Source of the DNA: an uncultured Bacteroidales bacterium
GTDB taxonomy: Bacteria > Bacteroidota > Bacteroidia > Bacteroidales > UBA932
Assembly: GCA_910585445.1 (NCBI GenBank)
Contig: CAJUEK010000031.1
Span: 1 to 28,931 of the forward strand
Length of the DNA stretch: 28,931 nt
Reading direction: 5' to 3'
Of the stretch, positions 8,596 through 15,894 are shown piece by piece. The stretch's first letter is position 1; each line of letters opens with the position of its first letter. A model generated the notes under the pieces. The model had not been told where the DNA came from. It saw only the letters and a program-made list of their open reading frames with translations, and ran no database searches. The position numbers were made by a program, and so were the translations under genes.

Positions 8596-8943
8596 ATGGA
8601 CAACAAAGAACTTAAGGTCATTGCGGATGCGATGCTCGAAAAGAAAGGACAGGATGTGGTATCACTTGACCTGAAGCAAATCGGAACGGCTATTTCAGAC
8701 TATTTCATAGTATGCAACGCGGACTCGACAACCAATGTGTCGGCCATAGCTGACAACGTGGAAGACAGGATGCGTGAAAAATGCGGCAGAAAAGTCATCC
8801 GTACACAGGGCAAGGACAACGCCTTCTGGGTGATACTTGATTATGGAGACATCGTGGTGCACGTGTTCCAGACCCCTTACAGGTCATTCTATAGGCTTGA
8901 GGACCTTTGGGCTGACGCGGACAGGGTCGCCTATGAGGATTAG
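8596..8943 (+). CDS. rsfS: Ribosome silencing factor RsfS
   Basis: RsfS binds uL14 (RplN) on the 50S subunit and blocks subunit joining when nutrients are scarce. The 115-residue protein has the family marks DYFIVCNADSTTNVSAIAD, the central RTQGKDNAFWVILDYGDIVVHVF region, and the closing YRLEDLWADA segment. The frame is open upstream to 8467, but that part lies in the promoter repeats, and MDNKELK at 8596 matches the usual N-terminus. It is followed 20 bases later by ftsH, an order common in Bacteroidota. Confidence 0.95.
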   Translation: MDNKELKVIADAMLEKKGQDVVSLDLKQIGTAISDYFIVCNADSTTNVSAIADNVEDRMREKCGRKVIRTQGKDNAFWVILDYGDIVVHVFQTPYRSFYRLEDLWADADRVAYED

Positions 8944-8963
8944 CAGCTACTAAGAAACTTATC

Positions 8964-10910
8964 ATGGCAGGAAAGAATTTAAGAGGAAAAAGGCCGGTCA
9001 AGCTGTCTTTCGGCGTGTCGTGGCTATATGTCATATTGTTCATAGGCATCGGATGGATGTTCTTCAATCAGGGATGGGCGAATCCTCAGAAGGAAGAATG
9101 GGCCGATGTCACGAAGCAATGGCTTGACGGTGACATAAAGGAAGTCACTTTCATCAGGAACGAGTATGAAGGAATGGTGACCATAAAGCCGGACAGGCTT
9201 GAGAAATATGTGTCTGCTTTCGGAGGGAATGTTCCGAAAAAGTCTCCGCATTTCGTGTTCCTTGTCTCCGGGCATTTCAATGCAGAGGAGATGTTCGGCG
9301 AACTGAACGCCCAGCTTCCGGAGGGAGAGCAGGTGAAAGTCGTGATAGAAAATCATGAAAGCCTGTGGGGAATGCTCCAGTGGCTTGTTTTCCCGGCTCT
9401 GTTGCTTTTCATGTGGTTCTTCATGTTCAGAGGAATGAACCGCAACCTTGGAGGCGGTGCCCCCGGCGGTCCCGGAGGAATTTTCAGTGTGGGCAAATCT
9501 ACCGGAAAGCTTGCGGAAAAAGACAGCATGAAGGTTACATTCAAGGATGTGGCCGGTTTGTATGGAGCGAAAGAGGAAGTGATGGAAATCGTGGATTTCC
9601 TGAAGAATCCTTCAAAATATACGGCTTTGGGCGGTAAGATTCCGAAAGGAGCCCTTCTTGTAGGGCCTCCGGGAACAGGAAAGACACTTCTTGCCAAGGC
9701 TGTTGCAGGTGAGGCCAATGTGCCGTTCTTCTCAATATCAGGCTCGGACTTCGTGGAGATGTTCGTCGGTGTGGGAGCGTCACGTGTGCGTGACTTGTTC
9801 AGGCAGGCCAAGGAGAAGGCCCCGTGCATAGTCTTCATAGATGAGATTGACGCGGTCGGACGTGCGCGCAGCAAGAATGCCGGCTTCTCGTCAAATGACG
9901 AGCGTGAGAATACACTTAACCAGCTCCTTACGGAAATGGACGGCTTCGATTCAAATTCCGGGGTCATCATACTTGCAGCCACCAACAGGGCGGACATTTT
10001 GGACAAGGCGCTTTTGAGGGCAGGACGTTTCGACAGGCAGATACATGTGGAACTTCCTGACCTTAAGGAGAGGGAGGAGATTTTCAAGGTGCATCTCCGC
10101 GGTCTCAAGCTGGCTGATGACTTTGATCTTGAGTTCCTTGCCAAGCATACTCCGGGCTTTTCCGGCGCTGACATAGCGAATGTCTGCAATGAGGCTGCGC
10201 TTACGGCGGCAAGGCATGACAAGGACTCCATTGACAAGCAGGATTTCCTTGATGCTGTTGACAGGATAATCGGAGGCCTTGAGAGGAAGTCCAAGATTAT
10301 AACTCCAGCCGAGAAAAGCTCGATTGCCCATCATGAGGCCGGACATGCAACTGTAAGCTGGCTACTTCCGCATGCGAATCCTCTTTTCAAGGTGACGATA
10401 GTCCCTCGCGGACAGGCTCTCGGAGCGGCGTGGTATCTTCCAGAGGAGAGACAGCTGGTTACCAAGGAACAGATGGTTGATGAGATGTGCGCCCTTATCG
10501 GCGGACGTGTGGCTGAGGAGATTGTTAACGGCCAGCCTTCGACAGGGGCCTTGAATGATCTTGAGAGGCTGACCAAGATGGCATACGGCATGGTCACATA
10601 CTACGGTATGAGCGAAAAGGTCGGAAACCTGTCTTTCTATGACTCTACAGGCGCGCGCGGGTATGATCTCACCAAGCCTTACAGCGAGAAGACTGCCGAA
10701 CTGATAGACAGGGAAGTAAAGGAACTTGTTGAGTCCATACATGACAGGACCATGAAGATTCTTACTGACAATCGTGACGGTTTTATGGAGCTTGCGGCTC
10801 TTTTATTGGAGAAAGAAGTTATCTTTGCAGACGATCTCGAAAGGATATTCGGCCCGAGGGCTGGCGCCGGACCTGACGGGAAACCGAGTGAAGAGAAAGA
10901 TAACTTATGA
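8964..10910 (+). CDS. ftsH: ATP-dependent zinc metalloprotease FtsH
   Basis: FtsH is a membrane-anchored AAA+ protease that extracts and degrades membrane proteins and unstable regulators. The 648-residue protein has two membrane segments (about 17-36 and 134-156) enclosing the periplasmic domain, Walker A GPPGTGKT (234-241), Walker B IVFIDEID (289-296), the arginine-finger region RAGRFDR (352-358), the zinc motif HEAGH (457-461) and Asp532 as probable third ligand. A Gly/Pro-rich linker follows TM2. All key residues are present and the length is typical. Its stop overlaps the cdsA start (ATGA), so the two are probably coupled. Confidence 0.97.
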   Translation: MAGKNLRGKRPVKLSFGVSWLYVILFIGIGWMFFNQGWANPQKEEWADVTKQWLDGDIKEVTFIRNEYEGMVTIKPDRLEKYVSAFGGNVPKKSPHFVFLVSGHFNAEEMFGELNAQLPEGEQVKVVIENHESLWGMLQWLVFPALLLFMWFFMFRGMNRNLGGGAPGGPGGIFSVGKSTGKLAEKDSMKVTFKDVAGLYGAKEEVMEIVDFLKNPSKYTALGGKIPKGALLVGPPGTGKTLLAKAVAGEANVPFFSISGSDFVEMFVGVGASRVRDLFRQAKEKAPCIVFIDEIDAVGRARSKNAGFSSNDERENTLNQLLTEMDGFDSNSGVIILAATNRADILDKALLRAGRFDRQIHVELPDLKEREEIFKVHLRGLKLADDFDLEFLAKHTPGFSGADIANVCNEAALTAARHDKDSIDKQDFLDAVDRIIGGLERKSKIITPAEKSSIAHHEAGHATVSWLLPHANPLFKVTIVPRGQALGAAWYLPEERQLVTKEQMVDEMCALIGGRVAEEIVNGQPSTGALNDLERLTKMAYGMVTYYGMSEKVGNLSFYDSTGARGYDLTKPYSEKTAELIDREVKELVESIHDRTMKILTDNRDGFMELAALLLEKEVIFADDLERIFGPRAGAGPDGKPSEEKDNL

Positions 10911-11743
10911 ATAATTTAGCTAAAAGAACGGTTTCCGGCATCGGATTCCTTGCAATAATGTTGGCAGCATTACTGACGAACCAATATGTGTTCGGAGCGG
11001 TGATGCTGCTTGCTCTTGTGATAATGATGAAGGAGTTTCTCCGCATGACCTGCGGGACGGAGTACAAGTTCTCACAGGTCCTTACAATCTTTGCAGGAGC
11101 CACATTGTTTTCATTGATATTCCTTTACAGGGCTTTCAACATTCCCGGCAGGCTTGTCATACTTGCCTTTGTGCCTGTGTTCATCCTTATGATTAATTCG
11201 CTCTATGTGAAGGACAAGACGCGTTTTGACAAGTTCTCCAACCTGTATGCCTCACTGCTTTACATAGCGGTGCCATGGTCGGTGCAGAATTTTGCCGTTT
11301 TCAATGCGGCTGGGGACTTCAACGGGATATATCTTCTGAGTTTCTTTGCCGTGATATGGGGCTCGGACATAGGAGCATATGTTTTCGGGATTACCTTGGG
11401 GCAGAAATACGGACGTAAGCTCTTCCCGTCAATATCTCCGAAGAAATCGTGGGTCGGATTCTGGGGCGGAATGCTTACGGCGGTGCTTGTGGCAATAGTG
11501 CTCAACCTTGTGGGCATATTCAAACTCAGCCTTATGCACTGCATAACAATGGCTGTCCTGCTTGATGTCGCCGGAGTGTATGGAGACCTTATCGAATCAC
11601 AGTGGAAAAGGCATTATAATGTAAAGGATTCAGGCAACTCGATACCGGGGCACGGAGGTTTGCTGGACCGTTTTGACAGTGCGCTGATTGCCATCCCGAT
11701 TGGAATAATCTATCTTGTGACATGGGATGCCCTGCTCTTATAG
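10907..11743 (+). CDS. cdsA: Phosphatidate cytidylyltransferase (CDP-diglyceride synthase)
   Basis: It makes CDP-diacylglycerol from phosphatidate and CTP, the precursor of all glycerophospholipids. The 278-residue protein is an integral membrane protein with about eight hydrophobic segments. The C-terminal family signature is intact: SQWKRHYNVKDSGN followed by PGHGGLLDRFDS, with the acidic residues expected to bind magnesium. The start overlaps the ftsH stop by four bases. The gene is followed by a hairpin with a T-tract and then psd, which acts later in the same lipid pathway. Confidence 0.95.
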   Translation: MNNLAKRTVSGIGFLAIMLAALLTNQYVFGAVMLLALVIMMKEFLRMTCGTEYKFSQVLTIFAGATLFSLIFLYRAFNIPGRLVILAFVPVFILMINSLYVKDKTRFDKFSNLYASLLYIAVPWSVQNFAVFNAAGDFNGIYLLSFFAVIWGSDIGAYVFGITLGQKYGRKLFPSISPKKSWVGFWGGMLTAVLVAIVLNLVGIFKLSLMHCITMAVLLDVAGVYGDLIESQWKRHYNVKDSGNSIPGHGGLLDRFDSALIAIPIGIIYLVTWDALLL

Positions 11744-11750
11744 GGAATTG

Positions 11751-11782
11751 TTTGGCCATTTGCCTTTTTTTGCCTACTTTTG
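11751..11782 (+). promoter_or_regulatory. psd: Bacteroidales -33/-7 promoter upstream of psd
   Basis: TTTG at 11751-11754 and TACTTTTG at 11775-11782 are separated by exactly 20 bases, an excellent match to the Bacteroidales consensus. The -7 box ends where the following hairpin begins. Confidence 0.65.
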
Positions 11783-11829
11783 CAGCCGCTTATGTGTGTC
11801 GTGACACGCACAGGCGGCTGACATTTTTT
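11783..11829 (+). terminator. Hairpin with T-tract after cdsA, abutting the psd promoter
   Basis: CAGCCGC (11783-11789) pairs with GCGGCTG (11814-11820), and GTGTGT pairs with ACGCAC inside. ACATTTTTT follows. It looks like an intrinsic terminator for transcripts arriving from cdsA, about 40-75 bases past its stop. Confidence 0.6.
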
Positions 11830-11842
11830 AACACGGACAGAG

Positions 11843-12496
11843 ATGATTATACATAAGGACTGCTATAAGACGATATTGCTGATATGGGCCATATGTGCTC
11901 CGTTGGCATACTGTATCATGAGATTCATCCCATGGTCTTTCGTCTCATATCCTCTTGCTGCGGCTCCTATGTTTCTGATGGGTTTCTCGCTTTTCTTTTT
12001 CCGTGTTCCCTCACGCGCGGCGGTGCCAGGCGACAATGTAGTCACATCCGTTGCTGACGGGAAGGTCGTGGTCGTGGAAAAGGTGCATGAGCCTGAGTTC
12101 GTGAAAGGGGAGTGCCTGCAGGTGTCGGTCTATATGGACTTTTTCAATGTCCATGTGAATTTCTGGCCGCTTGACGGCGAGGTCGCATATTACAAGTATC
12201 ATCCGGGACTCTTCAAGCTCGCTTTCCTGCCGAAAGCTTCTGAATTGAATGAGCATTCCGCAATAGGAATGACCACCCCGTATGGCAATGTCTTCTTCAA
12301 GCAGCTCGCCGGAACTTTCGCACGCAGGATAATCAGCTATGCGGATCCTGGTGCGCCTGCCCTTAAGGGTGAGCAGTGCGGCATAATAAAATTCGGGTCG
12401 CGCATTGACATGTACCTGCCTCTTGATGCGGACATCAAGGTCCGAATTGGGGATTATGTCAAGGCGTGCGAGTCCGTGATTGCGGAACTCAAATGA
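11843..12496 (+). CDS. psd: Phosphatidylserine decarboxylase proenzyme, short (archaeal-type) form
   Basis: It decarboxylates phosphatidylserine to phosphatidylethanolamine in the membrane. The 217-residue protein is the short form: two hydrophobic segments near the N-terminus (about 10-28 and 34-53), the conserved FNVHVN (His103), and KFGSRIDMYLP near the end. Self-cleavage between Gly185 and Ser186 would produce the pyruvoyl cofactor; the GS pair replaces the LGST of the E. coli enzyme. It has its own promoter upstream and is followed six bases later by the CNNM-family gene. No pssA is in the window. Confidence 0.92.
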   Translation: MIIHKDCYKTILLIWAICAPLAYCIMRFIPWSFVSYPLAAAPMFLMGFSLFFFRVPSRAAVPGDNVVTSVADGKVVVVEKVHEPEFVKGECLQVSVYMDFFNVHVNFWPLDGEVAYYKYHPGLFKLAFLPKASELNEHSAIGMTTPYGNVFFKQLAGTFARRIISYADPGAPALKGEQCGIIKFGSRIDMYLPLDADIKVRIGDYVKACESVIAELK

Positions 12497-12502
12497 CAGA
12501 TT

Positions 12503-13549
12503 ATGGAAGAACAGCTAATATACATCATCATGCTTGCCTCTTTGGGGGTGTCGGGCTTGTGCTCGGTGCTTGAGGCGACACTTCTTTCAACCCCCTTGTC
12601 CTATATTACGGGACTGGAGGAGCAGGGCGTGAAAGGGGCCTTGAGGCTCAAGAAACTCAAACAGAACTCGGACCGTCCCATTTCAGCGATTCTTTGCCTG
12701 AATACAATAGCCAACACCATCGGAGCCTCAATCGTGGGCTCTCTTGTGTATGAGGTGTACGGGGATGCGGTTGTCGGAATCTTCTCAACTGTCTTTACGC
12801 TGTTGATTCTGATATTCTCCGAAATTATCCCCAAGACCATCGGCTCAAGCTATTGGAGGTCATTGGCCATTCCTGCGTCGATTATAATCAACGGGATGAT
12901 ATTCATAACATTCCCGCTCGTATGGACTTTGGAGCATCTCACAAGGCTCATATCATCAAGGTCAAATCAGGTGAGCGTAAGCCGTGAGGACATCTCTGCC
13001 ATGGTAAGTGTGGCTACAGAGGAGGATGTGATAGAGAAGCAGGAGAAGAAGATGATTCAGAATCTTCTTAAGCTTGACGAAATCACTGCTCATGAAATCA
13101 TGACTCCGAGCGTAGTTGTGGAGATGGCTGAGGGCAATATGACCATCAGGGAATTTTATGATTCCGAAAACACTCACTCGAGGATTCCTATCTATGACGA
13201 GGAGAACAGTGACTATGTAATCGGATATGTTCTCCGTCAGACAGTCCTGGAGAAGATGGCTGAGGACAGTTTTGATACGACCTTGCGCGAAATCTCCCGT
13301 CCTATCCTGACTTTCCCGGAGACTGAGCCTGTCGGGAACATTTGGGAAAAGCTTCTTGAGAAGAAGGAGCACATTTCCGTGATAATTGATGAGTACGGCA
13401 CTTTCCGCGGGCTTGTGTCCATGGAGGATGTAATCGAGACCATGCTCGGACAGGAAATCGTGGATGAGACCGATGAGGTCGTTGACATGCAGGAGTATGC
13501 CAAGGAGCAGTGGGAGAAAGCTCAGAAAGACATGGTAAAGGCAGAGTAG
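12503..13549 (+). CDS. CNNM/DUF21-CBS family membrane protein (hemolysin C/GldE-like, without CorC domain)
   Basis: The 348-residue protein has a DUF21 transmembrane domain of three to four helices (about residues 1-150, with TVFTLLILIFSEIIPKTIG) and a CBS pair (about 190-315, with EIMTPSVVV and IIDEYGTFRGLVSMEDVIE). CNNM-type relatives transport or sense Mg2+; in Bacteroidota the GldE branch is linked to gliding and secretion. The usual CorC_HlyC C-terminal domain is absent: the protein ends about 35 residues after the second CBS in a charged tail. It follows psd by six bases and is probably co-transcribed. Confidence 0.85.
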   Translation: MEEQLIYIIMLASLGVSGLCSVLEATLLSTPLSYITGLEEQGVKGALRLKKLKQNSDRPISAILCLNTIANTIGASIVGSLVYEVYGDAVVGIFSTVFTLLILIFSEIIPKTIGSSYWRSLAIPASIIINGMIFITFPLVWTLEHLTRLISSRSNQVSVSREDISAMVSVATEEDVIEKQEKKMIQNLLKLDEITAHEIMTPSVVVEMAEGNMTIREFYDSENTHSRIPIYDEENSDYVIGYVLRQTVLEKMAEDSFDTTLREISRPILTFPETEPVGNIWEKLLEKKEHISVIIDEYGTFRGLVSMEDVIETMLGQEIVDETDEVVDMQEYAKEQWEKAQKDMVKAE

Positions 13550-13614
13550 CCTTTGCTGTCGGTTTCGGGGCGGCATGGAAGTGAAGCGGCAGGACAAACG
13601 CCGCACGATATACA

Positions 13615-13654
13615 GAAATGGTGGCAGAAGTCTCAGACTTTATGCCACCATTTC
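13615..13654. terminator. Long perfect hairpin between convergent genes
   Basis: A perfect 12-bp stem, GAAATGGTGGCA against TGCCACCATTTC, contains an inner AAGTC/GACTT stem with a TCA loop. It lies between the CNNM-type gene and the 3' end of ispG. There is no T-tract on either side, so it may act as a bidirectional terminator or RNA-end stabiliser rather than a classical terminator. Confidence 0.6.
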
Positions 13655-13672
13655 CGTTGAAAAGGGTCCAGG

Positions 13673-15007
13673 TTATCTGTCGCCCTCGATAAGTTCGAGG
13701 AGTTTGCCGATGGCTTCATCTTCCGGAACATGGCGCAGCAGGGGAGTCTTGCCCTTGTAGATTGAGACCTTCCCGTGTCCTTCACCTACGTAGCCCCAGT
13801 CGGCGTCGGCCATTTCTCCCGGGCCGTTCACTATGCAGCCCATTACGGCTATTACCATGCCTTTGAGGTGTGAGGTCCGGCGCTTCACTTCATTGAATGT
13901 GGATTCGAGGTTGTACATGGTTCTGCCGCAGCCTGGACAGGCTATATATTCAGGACGGTAGAAACGTCTTCTTGCGGCCTGCATCAGCTCGTCGGAAAGA
14001 TATGCGGCATACTCGCTTCCGTCAAGCACCTGCACGTTGCCGTTGTCATCAACATAAGTCCCCAGAAGCTCCACATCGTCCAGCTCCTTGTCCAGCAGCC
14101 TTTTGCCGAAGTCGCATGAAAAATCAAGCAGAAGCCTTTCGCGTGACGGTGCCTCATATGTCGCCGCTGCCTTTCCGGCTTCTATTCTGACAGAAGTCAT
14201 TGTCGAATGCAGGCGGCGGTCATACCTGTCTGCAAGGTATTGTGCTACGGGAATCTCATTGGCCGGGTCCTCCGTAAGGGAAACCCTTATCGTATTGCCG
14301 ATGCCTTCAGAAAGAAGGGCTGAAATGCCGACGGCCGACTTGATGCGCCCTGCGTCTCCGTTTCCGGCCTCAGTCACACCCAAGTGCAGAGGGAATACGA
14401 CACCGCGCTCCTGCATTGCTGCCGCGAGCAGACGGTATGCCTCCACCATCACGTATGTATTGCTTGCCTTGAGGGACACCACTACATTGTAGAAATCGTT
14501 TTCGATGCACATCTCCAACCATTCCATGACAGCTTCCTTCATTGCTAAGGGAGTGTTGCCGTACAGGTTGGTTATCCTGTCCCCGAGCGACCCGTGGTTC
14601 AGTCCTATCCTTATTGCTGTGCCTTTCTCCTTGCAGACCTCGACCAGCCTTGCGAACTGTTCGCGTGCTTTATCGTGGTCCTTATGGAAATTGCCCGGGT
14701 TTATGCGCACTTTCTCCACAACCTCGGCGGCGGCAATCGCTATTTCTGAAGAAAAATGGACATCGGCTACAAGGGGGGTATCTATGCCCCTTGAACGCAA
14801 TTCTTCCTTTATCCTGCGCAGGTCATCCACCTGTGCCATGGATGGGACGGTAAGCCTTATCATTTGTGCTCCTGCCTCGTGAAGCCTCACGCACTGGGCT
14901 ACCGACGCATCCACATCAGATGTGTGCGTATTGCACATTGTCTGCACGACGATGGCGCTGTCTCCGCCTATCGTTACATTTCCTGCCTTGATTTTAATCG
15001 TTTCCAT
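13673..15007 (-). CDS. ispG: 4-hydroxy-3-methylbut-2-enyl-diphosphate synthase (GcpE/IspG)
   Basis: It reduces MEcPP to HMBPP in the MEP isoprenoid pathway. The 444-residue protein has the N-terminal TIM barrel (GADxxR-like AGAQMIRLTVPS, VADVHF, KVRINPGN) and the C-terminal [4Fe-4S] domain with Cys357, Cys360 (CPGCGRTMYN), Cys391 and Glu398 (GCIVNGPGE). The ligand spacing matches the E. coli enzyme. About 75 extra residues lie between the two domains, at about 271-348. That is longer than the E. coli form (372 residues) and shorter than the large-insert form common in Bacteroidota. It overlaps the barrel-protein gene by 14 bases and ends the operon. Confidence 0.93.
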   Translation of the reverse strand: METIKIKAGNVTIGGDSAIVVQTMCNTHTSDVDASVAQCVRLHEAGAQMIRLTVPSMAQVDDLRRIKEELRSRGIDTPLVADVHFSSEIAIAAAEVVEKVRINPGNFHKDHDKAREQFARLVEVCKEKGTAIRIGLNHGSLGDRITNLYGNTPLAMKEAVMEWLEMCIENDFYNVVVSLKASNTYVMVEAYRLLAAAMQERGVVFPLHLGVTEAGNGDAGRIKSAVGISALLSEGIGNTIRVSLTEDPANEIPVAQYLADRYDRRLHSTMTSVRIEAGKAAATYEAPSRERLLLDFSCDFGKRLLDKELDDVELLGTYVDDNGNVQVLDGSEYAAYLSDELMQAARRRFYRPEYIACPGCGRTMYNLESTFNEVKRRTSHLKGMVIAVMGCIVNGPGEMADADWGYVGEGHGKVSIYKGKTPLLRHVPEDEAIGKLLELIEGDR

Positions 15008-15890
15008 TTATGCTGATGTTTTCATTTGTCTGATATACCATGTCCCTGGCCATTTTCTTGAGCTGGGCCTTGGTTTTTCCTGTCCTTTTGGTAATCTGGA
15101 AATGCACTCCGGCCGAGATGACGATGTTGGTGGGATATGCGAACCGGTAATAGTATTCGCTATAATAGTCCGGATTATACAAAGTGGACATGGAGTGCTT
15201 GTACATCGCCTGAATGTGTATTTCCACCGGGTCAAAGACTAGTCCGAAGCCGACTCCGCCCTTGATTCCGTAATCCCAGCGCCTGTCGGTAGGAAGGAAT
15301 GAATGCTGGACCTCAGGGGCCACGGAGCCTGATTTGCCTGGAAATCTTTCAATGGCAAGCCTGTATCCTCCATAGCACCCAAGGTTTACCATGAACTTGA
15401 AATTCCATAAATCAACATGGCATTGAAGCAATAGAGGCACTTCTATGACGTCCATTATGGCTTTTTCCGATGTGTAGTCATTGTCCTTGTCGTATTTGAA
15501 ACGGTAGCCTTCGCGTGCATAGAAAAGGCCGGCCTGGAATCCGAAATACGGCAGGAATCCGAACATTTTGGCATATTTGGTGACAGTCACTCCTGCATTG
15601 ACTGGAACAAAGAGCATGTCCTGTTTCTGCTTTGGGTTCCACATGACCTGGCTGAGCCCTACGCCATACTGGAATCCTATCATCGCATAGTCATTAATCA
15701 CGAGTTTTTTCTTGACGTTTATGGTGTCAAGCTGCGCATCTGTGATTATTTCCTGGACACGCTCCTCCATAAGGGCCGCTCTTGACATGGATGCCGTGTC
15801 CTGTGCATGTGCCAGGTCCTGTGACATTGCAGTATGCGGGGCAAGTGCGGAGGCTATTGCCAGCAGTATTGTACAGAATCTTTTCATCAT
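14994..15890 (-). CDS. Outer membrane beta-barrel protein (PorT-like)
   Basis: About 298 residues from MMKRFC. A signal peptide ends near AMSQ. The body has repeated amphipathic strands with aromatic girdles, such as MIGFQYGVGLSQV, FLPYFGFQAGLFY and IVISAGVHFQITK, typical of the PorT/OMP_b-brl_2 type of Bacteroidota. A basic tail follows the last strand. PorT-like proteins serve in type IX secretion or as general barrels; the exact role here is not readable. It starts a few bases after the lipoprotein gene stop and overlaps ispG. The longer frame to 15917 would overlap the upstream gene and bury the signal peptide, so 15890 or 15887 is preferred. Confidence 0.75.
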   Translation of the reverse strand: MMKRFCTILLAIASALAPHTAMSQDLAHAQDTASMSRAALMEERVQEIITDAQLDTINVKKKLVINDYAMIGFQYGVGLSQVMWNPKQKQDMLFVPVNAGVTVTKYAKMFGFLPYFGFQAGLFYAREGYRFKYDKDNDYTSEKAIMDVIEVPLLLQCHVDLWNFKFMVNLGCYGGYRLAIERFPGKSGSVAPEVQHSFLPTDRRWDYGIKGGVGFGLVFDPVEIHIQAMYKHSMSTLYNPDYYSEYYYRFAYPTNIVISAGVHFQITKRTGKTKAQLKKMARDMVYQTNENISINGND

Positions 15891-15894
15891 AAGC

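Noticed and set aside
9353..10294. Long open frame antisense to ftsH (313 codons)
   Set aside because: It is a mirror of a strongly conserved gene, is Ser/Leu/Pro-rich without family motifs, and has no promoter or start signal of its own.
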